64,000 nucleotides of DNA from Beroe forskalii (taxonomy: Eukaryota; Ctenophora; Nuda; Beroida; Beroidae), in NCBI GenBank assembly GCA_011033025.1, contig WFMF01000008.1, positions 67,001 through 131,000 on the forward strand, given 5' to 3'. Shown here piece after piece: positions 22,847-34,614 of the stretch. Below the pieces are notes generated by a model, which was not told the DNA's origin, ran no database searches, and saw only the letters and a program-made list of their open reading frames with translations. The translations under genes were made by a program, and so were the position numbers. Positions within the stretch are counted from its first letter, which is position 1. Each line of letters opens with the position of its first letter.

Positions 22847-24506
22847 TGTAGAAACTCACACGTACACTAATTCAACTGATAATTGTGTAATTGACGCGGC
22901 GAGAATAATTAAATAATGATGGTTCGTGGCTTTGATATCCGAGAGAATTTCACCAGACGTGAGAACAAATTGAGTGGATGTTCTACTCAATAATTATCTG
23001 GAATGTACCCTTCGAATTCCCTCTACTACGGTTACGAGAGTAGGCTTGAAGACAAATTGAGTATTCACTCAATAATTACCTAGACCGACTCCGTAGAATA
23101 GTCACCTCACGAGCCACGATGTAAAAGAATAAAAAGGACGCCACCAATTCCAAACCCGCCGCTTAAATAGTTACTCATTCATATTCAATGAAATTGTAAT
23201 CTTATCCTAGATATCTTATCTAACCCTGATAACAAATCATCCTAATAATGCTATTGATTTAATATGCAATTGTGCTATTTCAGAATATTCCCAATATCAG
23301 ATATAATGACGTATTATCTATCACATTTATTTCTAAGAATATCATGACACGTACTAAATGAATTGTTAGGAATTACCGTGTCATGCCCTACAACATCTCC
23401 CCCTAGGTATTTTTTCTTTTGAAAATTTTATCAATTAAATTAAAATTTTCACTCCCCTCCCTGAGTAAGCATTTGTTTATGGAATGACCATAATCCCTTA
23501 CCCTGAGTAAGAATTTGTTATGGAATAACCATAATCCCTTTACCCTGTTGGAGTCTTAAAACGATTGATTATAAATATAATATTTAAAAACCATAAAAAA
23601 CATTTAAACATTATAACATTATGAAATACGAAATCAAACTTAATATCTGAAAAATTTTCCATCACACTGCAAACTTAAAATATATCAACCAAAAAAATAA
23701 AATACAATAAATACCAATAATAACAATAAATATAAAAAAATACAGTCATTCGCCCATGTAGGCACTAAAAGGCCTCCCTGGGTACCAGCCCATAGGCCTG
23801 GGGTCCCTACCCTCTCCTCCCTCCCTCCTCCTCCCTCTTCAGCCTCCTCCTGGCGCAACCGCCTTTTGAGGTCCCGGATCCTCTCTTTCAATTCATGAAT
23901 TGCCCTCTCCTTCCTCTCCAACTTTGTCCAGCTGCCTCTGTAGATCACTCAGCGCCCGGGTAGCTAAGGCAGTTATCTGTAAAAGGGCTGGGATGTCCTC
24001 AATGGGTGTAGTTACAACATTTGAGTGTGACATAACTGACCTAAAAATAGTGGATAATTATTTTCCTAACCATAAATGAATTTACTAAAGGGAGCAAGGG
24101 GAAATATGCTTAACTAAATATTAAAATCTAAGAATCAGAAAAATTATCCTAAATTATCATTCAATACACAAATGGCCAAGAAACATTGAAGTTCTGAACT
24201 AATCTAGGTGTATATTACAACAAGAGGCGTATATACAGCAACATACAATAAGACTACAAGTAGAGTAATATTTCATTTTCTACTTCAAAATACTATAATG
24301 CATCAAGAGAGAAAACTAGTTAGTACAAACTAATTCTAAACTAATTTCTACTAATCTTAAACTAACTCCAAACTAATTTCAAACTAACTCTAAATAATTC
24401 AACCTAATTTCAAACTAATTTCAAACTAATTTCAAACTAATTTCAACCAATTTCAAACTAATTTTGATAGTCGAAACAACCTTAAATTCTAATAAATTAA
24501 ATACCA
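22847..24506 (-). mobile_element. LTR-element remnant: one LTR and adjoining interior
   Basis: Read on the minus strand, a purine tract AGGGGGAGA is followed directly by TGTTGTAGGGCATGACAC and a stretch of about 549 bp ending GAGTTTCTACA (22847-23395). That is the arrangement of a polypurine tract joined to a 3' LTR with TG...CA ends. The adjoining interior (23396-24506) holds a duplicated CCCTGAGTAAG segment, a coiled-coil-like coding trace near 23690-24030 and an AACTAATTTC-type simple repeat at 24320-24470. No reverse transcriptase or second LTR was seen, so it is a fossil fragment. Its family is unassigned and its age uncertain. Confidence 0.5.
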
Positions 24507-25149
24507 ATAACTGGGGGGGATGAAGCCCAAAAAAAACCAAGCCCCACCCTACTTTTCCGATTCTTGGGCTAGGTTTTTTTTGGTTTTTTTAGGTTTTTTT
24601 TGGTTTTTTTTGGGTTATTTTATTAATTTCTAGCACCTTTCCAAAACGATTTTTAGATCGAAATTCGATTGTTTTATGATGTCTACCATGTGACTGTAGA
24701 TCCATAGGAGCTTGGTATGTAGCCTAAACGACCCTATAATTGTGTAAGTTACTGAATTTAATTGAATATTTTCACTCATCTAATCGTTCTGAAATTGTTC
24801 CCTTTAATTTACACTGGAGTCTGGTGGGTACTTTTCCAGGTCAGGTCCAATTGAGCTTAGCCTAAGGGGTCATACTACTGTTCTAGGACCTAAATGTTTA
24901 TCAAAAGCTGTTTGAACATGGTCCTTATTATAGAGTTATGAGCTTATCTGAGCTTCTTGTCAATTGTAATTTACGTACTTACTTAGGCTGATCCTTAGCT
25001 TTATTGCTCCTGCTTTATTGAGTCCTGGAAGACCTTTTTTTGGACCTAACATTCCTCCCTGCTGAACCAAGGCCAATCATATCCTTACACTACCTGACTG
25101 AGTGACCCTAACCCCTGGGGATACTTTACAGAACCTTTTCTGGCCCTTA

Positions 25150-25245
25150 ATTTTGAGCATATTACAACTAGAGGCATATACATCGCAACATTATTACCAG
25201 AAGGTGCAGCCCTAGCCCTGTATGGAGCCCTACGGTTTTCAGTTC
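25150..25245 (-). repeat. Dispersed repeat segment shared with the window's right end
   Basis: Minus-strand AAACCGTAGGGCTCC, then TGCACCTTCTGGTAATA, TTGCGAT and ATGCCTCT with TTGTAAT, recurs on the plus strand at 63880-63966, and a weaker version is at about 24210-24240. It is an interspersed repeat inside the TIR element. The order and spacing are kept between copies. Confidence 0.6.
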
Positions 25246-25552
25246 CTTGTTTAATGAGCCATGCAGCTAGGTCATCCACCACATTCAGCCAGGCAAGACA
25301 TGTAGGTTCAGCATGGACATAAGTTGTTTATTATATACCGCCAGCACACAAGAAATATTTCTTTTTGCTTTGGAGGGTTGGTGAATCAAGGGCGAAACTG
25401 CACTTGGAAAACCCTTACCAACCCCAGAGGAAATTTGACTGACCTTTTCCTGATACCTATTTGACATTCCACTTACCCCTAGCAAGAAGTTAGAAACCTT
25501 AGTGACCTTCTTGCCTCTTCTGACTGCAATAGTGGTCCCTTTAGGAGGCTTA

Positions 25553-25623
25553 AAAAAATGGGTGGACTTAACTCCGCCGCGGACCCGCTGCGGACCCGGC
25601 GGAGTTAAGTCCACCCATTTTTT
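25553..25623. repeat. Hairpin with 27-bp perfect arms
   Basis: Left arm 25553-25579 and right arm 25597-25623 are exact reverse complements (core GGGTGGACTTAACTCCGCCG) around a 17-nt GC-rich loop. It lies in the middle of the TIR element. Confidence 0.88.
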
Positions 25624-26412
25624 AGCCCTTTAGGACCATTGGCGACTTCCTGCTGACCCTTGGCTGTCCCTTAATAACAACTGAATGAGTGATTATCTGA
25701 TGTCTTGATTGTCCTCACTCAACTTCTTCCCTCAAAAGCCTTTTGATCCCATAGTAGCATGGCGACCCGTTGCTTAACCTTGTCTAACTCCTGGCTCCTT
25801 CTGACCATTACCTTGATATTGGACAATCATAAGTGACTGGCTCCTTGGCTATCCTTTGAAATGGTGACTTTTCCAGTGCAAAACACCTTGTTTATCTCAG
25901 GTGACACTAGTCTGAACTTTTTCCTGAGCAAACCAGTGAGCCCTAAGAAACCCCTGGTTCACTCTAGCACTTGCAGTTTGCAGGGCCCTATGTCCTTATT
26001 TCAGCACTGAGTGGCCTGGTGAGTGGCCTGGTGATTCAAGTCTGACCACTTTTAACCCTGCTGATCATGCTGGCTGACCCTCGGCAACTCTTGAGCAGTG
26101 CTTTGCTGATAGTTCACCAAAACAATGCCGTAATGTACTGATTATGTCATATAAAACACCACAAATCACCCAAAACATCGATAAAACTAACGAATATTGT
26201 TTGAAACTAGTAATATCAATAGCAACACATTAATAGCATCAACAATCCATATTGGCATGAAAAAGTCAAAATTTTGAAAAACCTAACCCAAAAAAACCAA
26301 AAATACCAAAAATACCAAAAAACCAAAAACCAAAAATACCAAAAACCAAACACCCTACTTTTCCGATTCTTGGGCTAGGTTTTTTTGGTTTTTTGGCTTC
26401 ATCCCCATAACT

Positions 26413-27300
26413 ACAACAATGTTCTTTCATATCTCTAAAATACTAATTTACCTAAGCCCTTGAGGAATTGTGCTTTAATGGCCTCAAAAGTGATTTTCTC
26501 AAAAATTTGCCACTTTTTGTGACACATGAAAAAACATCTTTTTCTACTAGCAAACTCGAAAATCGTTGAATTTGGCCCTCTCACGATAGGAATCGGCCGT
26601 TATTCATCTTGGAAAGTTGCTGGGTGATACCAAGAGTTATCTTAACCCTGTCAGAAATGAAATATTCTAAGTATGACAGTAAAATCATAGAAAATTGATC
26701 CAATTTTTTTGCTACACTTTGATGGCCTAATATGGGACTGAAATTGATAGAACCACCAACATTTTTTTAGATTGAGGACCTTGATTGCTCCTGCATCTAA
26801 TTGAGGCCTTACTATGCCAATAGAACAGTATAAAATAGGTCTATTCACAGTGAGGAAAATTTGTGCATTACGTAACCTGAGGCAATTTGTGCATTACGTA
26901 ACAAATTATGTGAGCCTGGTAAAAGAAAATGGAGTGCATCAACCAATAAAAGCATTGTTAAACTTAAAGTTTATATATTCTTCTATCATTAGAAACTAGT
27001 GTGAACTCCCCATTCGCTCACATGGAACTGACTTTTGTGATCAAATTCTGTCAATTGATTTTATTAGATCCAGTCCCTGTGCGTTCACGTAACATTTTTT
27101 TGATGGCTTGTACAAAATTTTCTTGCAACCAATTCTCATTCAAAACATCAAATAGGCTCAACGAATGTTTGAAGTTTGTCTCTAAAGCAAGGAATAGTGC
27201 TGTGATGACTTCAATTTGGCTGCCTTGACCTTTGAATCCTCAAAATCGAGTAAAAAGTGTGCGTTACGTAACGTGGATTTGGACATATTGCAAAGAGAAA
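26413..27300. other. No gene seen
   Basis: AT-rich. The short motif TGTGCATTACGTAAC occurs at about 26856 and 26889, with a variant (TGTGCGTTACGTAAC) near 27262. Nothing else was recognised. Confidence 0.4.
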
Positions 27301-27790
27301 AGGTATTAACACCTATGTCAGACCAAGTACTATTGCATAGTTAGCAGGTGTCTTTATAATTGTTTATTGACAGTAGTTTTTTTTGTAGGTATTTATGTTA
27401 AAATCAGTTTTGTTATTTTTCACTGGTTTTTGCTTATTTTGGATTCTAACTATGGCTTAATTATTTATTTCAGTCAATTATTTATTATTATACCACTTTT
27501 TAATTCAAGCAGGGTCAATTAACTTATTATGTTCATCTTTATTTCTATTTTCACAATTCTGACTTTAGACTGGGGGTACTTTTGTGAAGGTATGAAATAA
27601 TAGTGAAGTATTAGAATGTGGAATTTTTATTCTATTTTGGACACCTTGGATATAAGGTGGAAACGAATGATGAAGTTTATTAGCTTATTTTAATAGAGTT
27701 AATCGAGTTACTTTATAGTAAAATCATTATATTATATATTATTATTGTGCACAGTAAAATTATGATCGAAAACTTATATATTGGATTTTA
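27301..27790 (+). mobile_element. LINE-A 3' end, copy 2 (fragment)
   Basis: It begins at the last codons of LINE-A ORF2 (AACACCTATGTCAGACCA, matching 10335) and continues through the full 3' UTR to about 27720-27790. It contains the uninterrupted version of the sequence that LINE-B1 splits in copy 1, and the Helitron-free version of the TAGTAAAA site. It is a heavily 5'-truncated insertion. Confidence 0.8.
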
Positions 27791-27980
27791 AATAATAAAT
27801 AAATAAAAGATACTTATTAATCGCTCTAAAGCTATAATAGGTCTAAACTTAACGACGCAATGTCAAAAAGAAATAACCCAGCCATCTAAAGCGACTCATA
27901 AAAAAGCAACAAAATCACTTAAATGCATGAATTCCTCAGCATTTAAATAACTTGGCATATTATTACCTGTTTAGTGTTAC

Positions 27981-30948
27981 CTAACTAAATGCCATATGAA
28001 AATAATATGTCTTTAATTTCTTTTTAAAATCTTCCACAAAGCTACATGTTCTTAATTCATAAGGAAGTCCATTCCAAATATGAGGGGCTGAAAAACTGAA
28101 TGCTCTGTCAGTTTGAATATAGTTAGGAACATTAGGGACATTTAACAAAAAATAATCATCTTCATTCCTAAGTTTCCTATTTAGCTGTCCTTTAACATTA
28201 ATGAGTTTTGATAAATATGAAGGTGCAATATTATTGATACATTTGTAAGTCATCAGGGCAATCTTATAATCAATTCTAAATTTAACAGGCAAAAAAATGT
28301 GCTTCTTTTAAATAGGGAGTAACATGGTCAAACATTTTAATCCTCTTTCCAAAATAAATCGTACACAAGCATTTTGTATTTTTTGCAGTTTGTTTATAAG
28401 ATAATTTGGCAGTCCAACATAAAGTCCATTACAATAATCTAAGCGTGAAAGAATCAAGCAGTAGACCAACTGCTTCTTTAGTGAGAAAGTCAGTTTTGAT
28501 GCAATTGCCCTGAGATTTCGAAGATTGATGAGGCATATTTTTACAACATTATTGATCTGTTCCTCAAATGATAGATAGTTATCAAAATGAACACCAAGAC
28601 TTTTTGCAATTTTTACAGGTTCAATCAATTCTTCTGAACTTATTTTAAGACCATCATCTTCCTGGGGTACAAACTTGTTGCACTTTTTGATTACTAGAGC
28701 TTTAGTTTTGTCAGTGTTCAACTGTAGATGGTTAACAAGCATCCAATTTTTGATATCTTTGAGGCATTCAACAATCTTATTCTCTACATCAACTATATCG
28801 GAGAGAATAGGGTTGAATTCAATGTACAACTGAGTATCGTCAGCATATAGATGAATCTCAAAACCATGGCTCTTGGCAATGAATTCAATATCCTTTGTGA
28901 ATAAAATGAACAATATAGGTCCTAAGATAGAGCCTTGAGGTACACCTATAGAAAGATATGATTTTCCAGAAGTGGACCTATGGACTGTAACTGTGAAGGA
29001 TCTATCACTAAGATATGATTTAAACCAATGGAGAACATTCCCTGAGATGCCAAATTTGTTTGAGAGCTTATTTAGCAGTTGATCATGATTTATAGTATCA
29101 AATGCTGCACTAAGATCTAGCATTAACAATATAACCTTGCTCTTCTTATCACTCATGCATAAAAGGTCATTATAAACTGCCAGTGTTGCAGTTTCACAGC
29201 TATGATCTACTCTGTAACCACTTTGGTACTCAGCATGTAAGTGATGTTTTTGAAGGTGATTACAAAGCTGTTTATGAACAACTTTTTTCAAGAATTTTTG
29301 ATAGGAATGGCAGGTTGCTAATCGGTCTATAATTACTGTATTGATTTAGGTTGCCAGTGGCCTCCTTAACTGATGGCTTTACATTAGCATTTTTAAGGTC
29401 AGTTGGGAATATGCCAGATTTTAGTGATTCATTAATGATGTATAGTGCACTGGTTTGGAGTTCTTGCATACATTCATTAAATAACTTGCTTGGAATAGGG
29501 TCCTGTTCACAGAACTTTGTGTTTAAGGATTTGACAACATCAGCAAGTTCTTCTTCTGATATCAGCTGGAACTCAGACCAGGGTACACCATTGTAATCAG
29601 GGGTTTCAAAGGAAGATACATCTTCTGTATGAATGGCTTTGTCTATACCATCATAAATTTTGTGCACTTTTGCTTCAAAGAAATCTTTCATCTCTTCTGC
29701 TATGATTTCATCAGATTTGTGAGATGGAATGTATGATTTTGAAATGTTCTTATCCATTAACTGATTTACAATAGCAAATGACTTTTTCTTATCAGCCATA
29801 CTCTTGTCCAGTTGACCTTTGTAATATGAATCCCTAGCAGAACTAATGACTTGTGCAGCATGTTTTGTTGCAACACCCCATTCAATTGCGGACTCAAGAG
29901 TATTAAGTTTTTTCTTTTTCCGCTCAGCTTTTCTCCTTAATCGCCTTGCTTCCTGGCATGCAGTGTTAAACCAGACACTTTGCTCATTTGAAATCTTGAT
30001 TGTCTTAAGTGGCGCATGACTATCTAAGATTTTTTCTAGGCTTGAGTTATAAAGAGACACTGTCTGGTTCATGTCCTTAAATGCTTCAGGTTTGTTAAGA
30101 TCACAACTCTGAATATCTTTTCTGAATTCATCAAGGTTAATATCTTTAATATTTCTAATAGATTGCACTGACTTTTTAATTGCATTGCAATGAGGAAATA
30201 AACAAGAGAAAGATACCATGGAGTGGTCTGAAGAAGTCACTGTTTGGACCACTTGGATATTCATCAATTCAATATGGTCACAATCATTAGAAGATGTTAT
30301 TACCAAATCTAGTGTTCCTCCACATACATGAGTTGCTTCATTAACATGCTGCATGAGGTCAAAATTTGACAGCAACTTAAGGAATTTTCTACTATCCGAA
30401 TCATCATACTTTTCAACATGGATGTTAAAGTCACCAACTATCAGAGGACGACCTGGTAAATGTGATATATTGTGTAAGTAATCATCAAACTCAGAACAGA
30501 ATTCTTCAACACTGCCATGGACCCCTGTGCCTGGTCGGTAAATACAACATAATCTAATCAGGCTACATAGATTTGATTCTAACAATGCTTCCAGAACTTC
30601 AAAACTCTTGTAGTGCATAGTCTTTTGGCATTTCACTGTCACTGTCTTTTTATACAAAAATGCAATCCCACCACCTCTACCTGCTCTGGATTTATGAATC
30701 ATGTCATATCCAAGTTCTTTGACCTCTCGGACTTTTGATGTATCCCCTTGTCTCAACCATGTTTCAGTTATGAAACATAGGTCAGCATCAAGATCATTTA
30801 AATATTCTACAACTTGTACAGTTTTATTACACAATGACCTAGAATTGAACAAAACCATATTTATCTTAGGACAGGATTCTCCTACTAGTTTTTTGAGTAC
30901 TGTGTACACTGCTGTAAACGCTTGATTTCTTTGGCTATTACTGGGCAC
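27981..30948 (-). pseudogene. LINE-B2 ORF2 (endonuclease + RT), frameshifted
   Basis: Three open segments (30948-29272, 29291-28308, 28292-27981) carry the same endonuclease and reverse transcriptase as LINE-B1, including FITETWL, GDFNIHVEKYDD, LDLSAAFDTINH and YADDTQLY. The first frame change is at GAAAAAAGTTG, which has one more A than LINE-B1. The second is near 28340 (FILERG here against FIFGKR). At the position where LINE-B1 is broken (CTTTTATG), this copy is intact. The breaks are different in each copy, so both decayed, or were mis-sequenced, independently. Confidence 0.85.
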
Positions 30949-32586
30949 TTCTCAGAGCCTGAATGGTGACTATCACAAGAGGCCTTATGCTGTGGATTTT
31001 TGATTGAGCACAGTTTCTACATCTATGTGCTTCTTTATTCCTTTTGTTGTTACATAGTCCACTTCTATGAGAAGCACTGCAGTACATGCAGACAACATCT
31101 TCCTTGCAATGAGTAGAGATATGGCCTACCTTCTGGCATCTAAAGCATTGTTTTATATCAAATCTATCTATAACATGACATCTATTATTTCCTATGTGCA
31201 AAAAGCTGCATGCTCTAATCATTTCATAGATTTCGGGAGATATTTTTATGCCAAGGGTTGTATAATCTTTCCCGACATTGACATAAACAATCTCAAACAC
31301 CTTATTACTACCCTCAGATACTATTTCAGCAATATTGTAGTTTTTCTCCATTATCTTTGTCAGGAAAAAGCTTTTGAGATTTTGGCGAAATTCAGTTGGA
31401 GTAATACCTTCCCATTGTTTCATAACATCTGAAGCAATATTGTTTGGAATGTTAGTGACTGTGATCTTAGGAAGCATCTTCTTAGCATCATTAACCTCAA
31501 AACCACTAGACAAAACTTCTGGACAAGCAGCAAGTAAATCTTTACCTTTTTCTTTCATCTCAGAGGATGGAAAACCTATGATGATCTTCTTCTGTGATTC
31601 TTTCTCTTGCAAAAAGTCAACTGGCACTGCAGTAAGCTTGTCTCCAATGCTCTTAACAACCTTGTTGTAGTCAACATTCTGAGAATCTGTATTCAATACA
31701 ATAACATCAGGACTTATTTTTGTTTGGCTTTTGGGCAATGATTGAATCTTTTGAGGGGCAGCTACTGCAGCAGCATAGGATACAGACTGAGTTTGAGGGC
31801 AGTTTGATCTGGAACTAGATTCTTTGACAACCTCTTCTTTCTGACACAGGGTAAATTTATTTTCAATAAGTGAGGTGACTTGACTAAGAATTTCATCCTT
31901 CATGCTAAGTACAATTGACTTCATACTGTCTAACGACATAGTGTCATCTTTTGTTTTTTACTTGAACAAGCCTTTTCATTAGGCTCACATTGAACTTGCT
32001 TATTAAGAACTTGGACTTTCTTCCTTTTCAGGCTCTTCAAACTGTCTTTGCAGTCACCACAAACAAAGCCAAAACTACCCCACCTTTCTCCATTGACTCC
32101 ATATTTTGCTGAAATAGGTCTAAAAGAATCAAGAAAAGTTTTGGTGCAAATTGCATTACTCATCAGAGTGCCTTTGTTATCTCGACAGCATGCATGAAAC
32201 ATATTATCACAGATATCACATGTTATTGATTCCTCTATGGCATTTTCATATTTGCATCTTGCACAAAATCCATTATTTTTGAATCTTGGTGAGACATTAG
32301 AACCATGTTTTTTAGCAGATTTTTTGGAAACTTTTTTATTTTTTGTACTCACAGCCTTTTTCTTGAGAGAGGTGGGTGAAGAGGTTGGAGATGAGGTGGG
32401 TGATGAGGTAGGTGAAGAGGAATCTAACTCAGGTGATGCAGAGTCAGACTTGATATCAGACTTGTGAATGATAACACTGAGCTTCGTCTTTGCAACTCTA
32501 CCATATACATCACCATCTTTCATTTCATCCTGTAATGGAACTGAGGAATCCTCTGTCCTAACCTTTGATCCCTCCCCCTGATCCAT
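30938..32586 (-). pseudogene. LINE-B2 ORF1 (PHD finger + zinc knuckles), frameshifted
   Basis: The open segment 32586-31930 starts MDQGEGSKVRTEDSS and includes the whole PHD finger that LINE-C splits in LINE-B1: GFCARCKY, ITCDICDNMFHACC and FGFVCGDC. The second segment, 31939-30938, carries the coiled coil and the CCHC knuckles (CFRCQKVGHISTHC, CMYCSASHRSGLC). The frame changes near 31935 (an A run one base shorter than in B1) and again in the last knuckle near 31000 (CAAAAATCC against CAAAAAATCC). Confidence 0.85.
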
Positions 32587-32916
32587 TGCAATTGCAAATG
32601 TAAAAGGTGGTGGGGACTTGGGGTGTGGATTTCGGGTTCCTCAGTTAGTTAATTGAACAACTGGATCCCATTCAGCTATTTATATCATTTATCATGTCAC
32701 CCTCTGTATGTTTGAAGTGATTGATCATTGATGCAGTGAAACATAATTCTCAAAAATGATATCAAACCCACACACTCTCTGTATAATTTTTAACATTTTA
32801 TAAATCATATTTGAATTTAAAAAATCAGTTTTTTTTTCATTATATTTCCTTTCAATCTACCTATCAGGGTTTGTGATATTTTATTTTTATAACAAGTACT
32901 TATGATTTGAGTGGCC

Positions 32917-33861
32917 ATGTTATTGAGAAGATTGCACAAAGCTTCTGAAAAATCCATATCAGTTCTTGCGAGACAGTTAAATCTTTCTGGTGTGTTCCCT
33001 CCAATTGTTACACCTTTCAATGACCAGGAAGATCTTTATCTAGAGAAACTTCGAGACAATGTTGGAGTGTGGAAGAATAAAGGTTTCAAAGGATATACTG
33101 TCCTTGGAAGTAATGGAGAATTCAAATACTTATCATTAGATGAGAAAGTCAAGATTGTTGAGACAGTGAAAGAGGAAGATCCAGGAAAGATTATAATAGT
33201 TGGTGCAGGAGAAGAAAGCACCAAGCTCACTAAGGAAAGTGTAGCAGAACTTGCCAAGGCTGGTGCATCTGCTGCTCTGATTTATTCCCCTTGCTTCTAT
33301 AAAGGATCAATGACTGCATCTGCTTATTTTCAGCATTACCTTCAAATTGCTGAAGTATCTCCAATCCCAGTAATCTTATATAATGTGCCTGCTAATACTG
33401 GAATTGACATTCCTGTTGAAACTGTCGTTTCATTAGCAGAGCATGATAATATCATAGGGATTAAGGAAAGTGGTGGCAATGTAGTAAGAATTGGAACAAT
33501 TTCTCACAAAACAAAGCATCTTGATTTTCAGATAATTGCTGGTTCAGCAAGTTTCATGTTACCTTCTTATAGTGTAGGGGCTGTTGGAACTGTTGCTGCT
33601 CTAGCAAATGTTATGGGTGAAGATGTTGTTGCACTTCATGATGCAATCATGGCTCAAGAGGATTGCATTCAGCTACAACATAAATTGATTGAACCAAATA
33701 CTGCAGTAACAGCTCAATTTGGAATTGCTGGTCTAAAATTTGTCTGTGATAATGTTGGATTGTATGGAGGTCCTTGCAGATCACCAATCCAGCCACTTAG
33801 CAATGAACAAAAAGAAAAACTTTCTAAAATTATGGCTCATGTTGGTATTCAGTGTTCCTAA
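32917..33861 (+). CDS. HOGA1: 4-hydroxy-2-oxoglutarate aldolase, mitochondrial type
   Basis: A 314-residue uninterrupted frame from ATG 32917; an in-frame TGA lies just upstream, which fixes the start. The family (DHDPS/NAL superfamily, class I aldolases) splits 4-hydroxy-2-oxoglutarate into glyoxylate and pyruvate, the last step of hydroxyproline breakdown in mitochondria. The N-terminus MLLRRLHKASEKS..ARQL is basic and amphipathic, as in a mitochondrial targeting peptide. Key residues: GSNGEF (Ser65, Asn66) in the substrate loop, Tyr155 in ILYNVPANTG and the Schiff-base Lys183 in IIGIKESGGN. The length is close to human HOGA1 (327 residues). The vertebrate gene has several introns and this one has none, so it may be an intron-poor lineage form or a retrogene. 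No poly(A) tail is visible after the stop. Confidence 0.9.
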   Translation: MLLRRLHKASEKSISVLARQLNLSGVFPPIVTPFNDQEDLYLEKLRDNVGVWKNKGFKGYTVLGSNGEFKYLSLDEKVKIVETVKEEDPGKIIIVGAGEESTKLTKESVAELAKAGASAALIYSPCFYKGSMTASAYFQHYLQIAEVSPIPVILYNVPANTGIDIPVETVVSLAEHDNIIGIKESGGNVVRIGTISHKTKHLDFQIIAGSASFMLPSYSVGAVGTVAALANVMGEDVVALHDAIMAQEDCIQLQHKLIEPNTAVTAQFGIAGLKFVCDNVGLYGGPCRSPIQPLSNEQKEKLSKIMAHVGIQCS

Positions 33862-34614
33862 TCATATTCATTAGGTATACTATCTGAGTTGCCACTAGAT
33901 GTAGGAATATTACTGAAATACATTTCAGTGTGATATCAGAATTTAGCCTTTTGAGCTGAAGTGGGATGATCACATTTAACTAATCAGATATACATGTAAT
34001 CACAAACTATCAGAATCATAATTTATTTTTGTTTAAAGTTTATATCAAATTTGTTTAATTGTTTTTATTATTACATTGTTATAAGAAAATTGAATGATAC
34101 ATAGAAAATTCACATTATGATATCAGGAATCTATATTACAACTGTTGGGCTTTTATTTTTTATTTTTAAGCATCTTTGATTTATGATTTTAAGATTATGT
34201 TGTGTTTTGAATTTATGTGGCTTTTGTTTTCAACATTATGATATATTGAATTGATGTATTTTGTTTTCCTCTCTGTAATTTATTGCCTTGCCAATGAATA
34301 AGCTATTTGAATGAAAGGTATGCTGCCAAACATGGACTGCTAAAGATTCCATCATTGGAATTTCATTTCTTTGTTTTGGTCTCCTTGGTGCAAATTTTGA
34401 TTTAATCTATCAATATCCTTCAATTTTGTTAAATAGTATTTGTACCTATTGTAGATATAATACTAGAAAGAGTGAATCTGAATCTTATCTGTATAATCAC
34501 ATACGTCACAATAGCAATGTCCTGATTATGTTATCATTTTGCTTTCATTTGTGATCTCAATATTGCAATATACACCTTATTTCACCTTAATTACAATTTG
34601 AGCCACAATCAAAC
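33862..34614. other. HOGA1 3' UTR and intergenic spacer
   Basis: Very AT-rich with no coding signal. It probably includes the HOGA1 3' UTR and, at its right end, the 5' UTR of the four-span membrane protein. Both genes point right. No canonical AATAAA stood out. Confidence 0.5.

Larger units (their letters stand above)
24513..26406. mobile_element. 1.9-kb TIR DNA element with 6-bp target duplication
   Basis: Both ends share an inverted terminus GGGGATGAAGCC followed by A-rich AAAACC blocks. The element is flanked by ATAACT on both sides (24507-24512 and 26407-26412), a convincing 6-bp target duplication. Just inside each end the same sequence CCCTACTTTTCCGATTCTTG occurs in direct orientation (24547 and 26353). 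The interior has no recognisable transposase, so it looks non-autonomous. IS3EU or Dada, which make 6- to 7-bp duplications, are possible superfamilies but the ends alone do not decide. The number of terminal Gs differs (7 left, 4 right). Confidence 0.75.
27791..32655 (-). mobile_element. LINE-B2 (CR1-like), inverted near-complete copy
   Basis: Uninterrupted sister of LINE-B1 in opposite orientation. Its 5' head (AACTAACTGAGGAACC) is near 32650 and its 3' AAATAAATAAA-type tail near 27800. ORF1 and ORF2 are nearly identical in sequence to LINE-B1 but carry several one-base length changes, mostly in A runs. The 5' end lies about 260 bases upstream of the HOGA1-like gene, head to head. Its 3' tail abuts a LINE-A tail, as in copy B1. 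Confidence 0.88.

Noticed and set aside
21467-22862. TIR element with GTGTGAGTTTC ends
   Set aside because: The inverted match is only about 11 bp, and the right end is better explained as the terminus of the LTR at 22847-23395.
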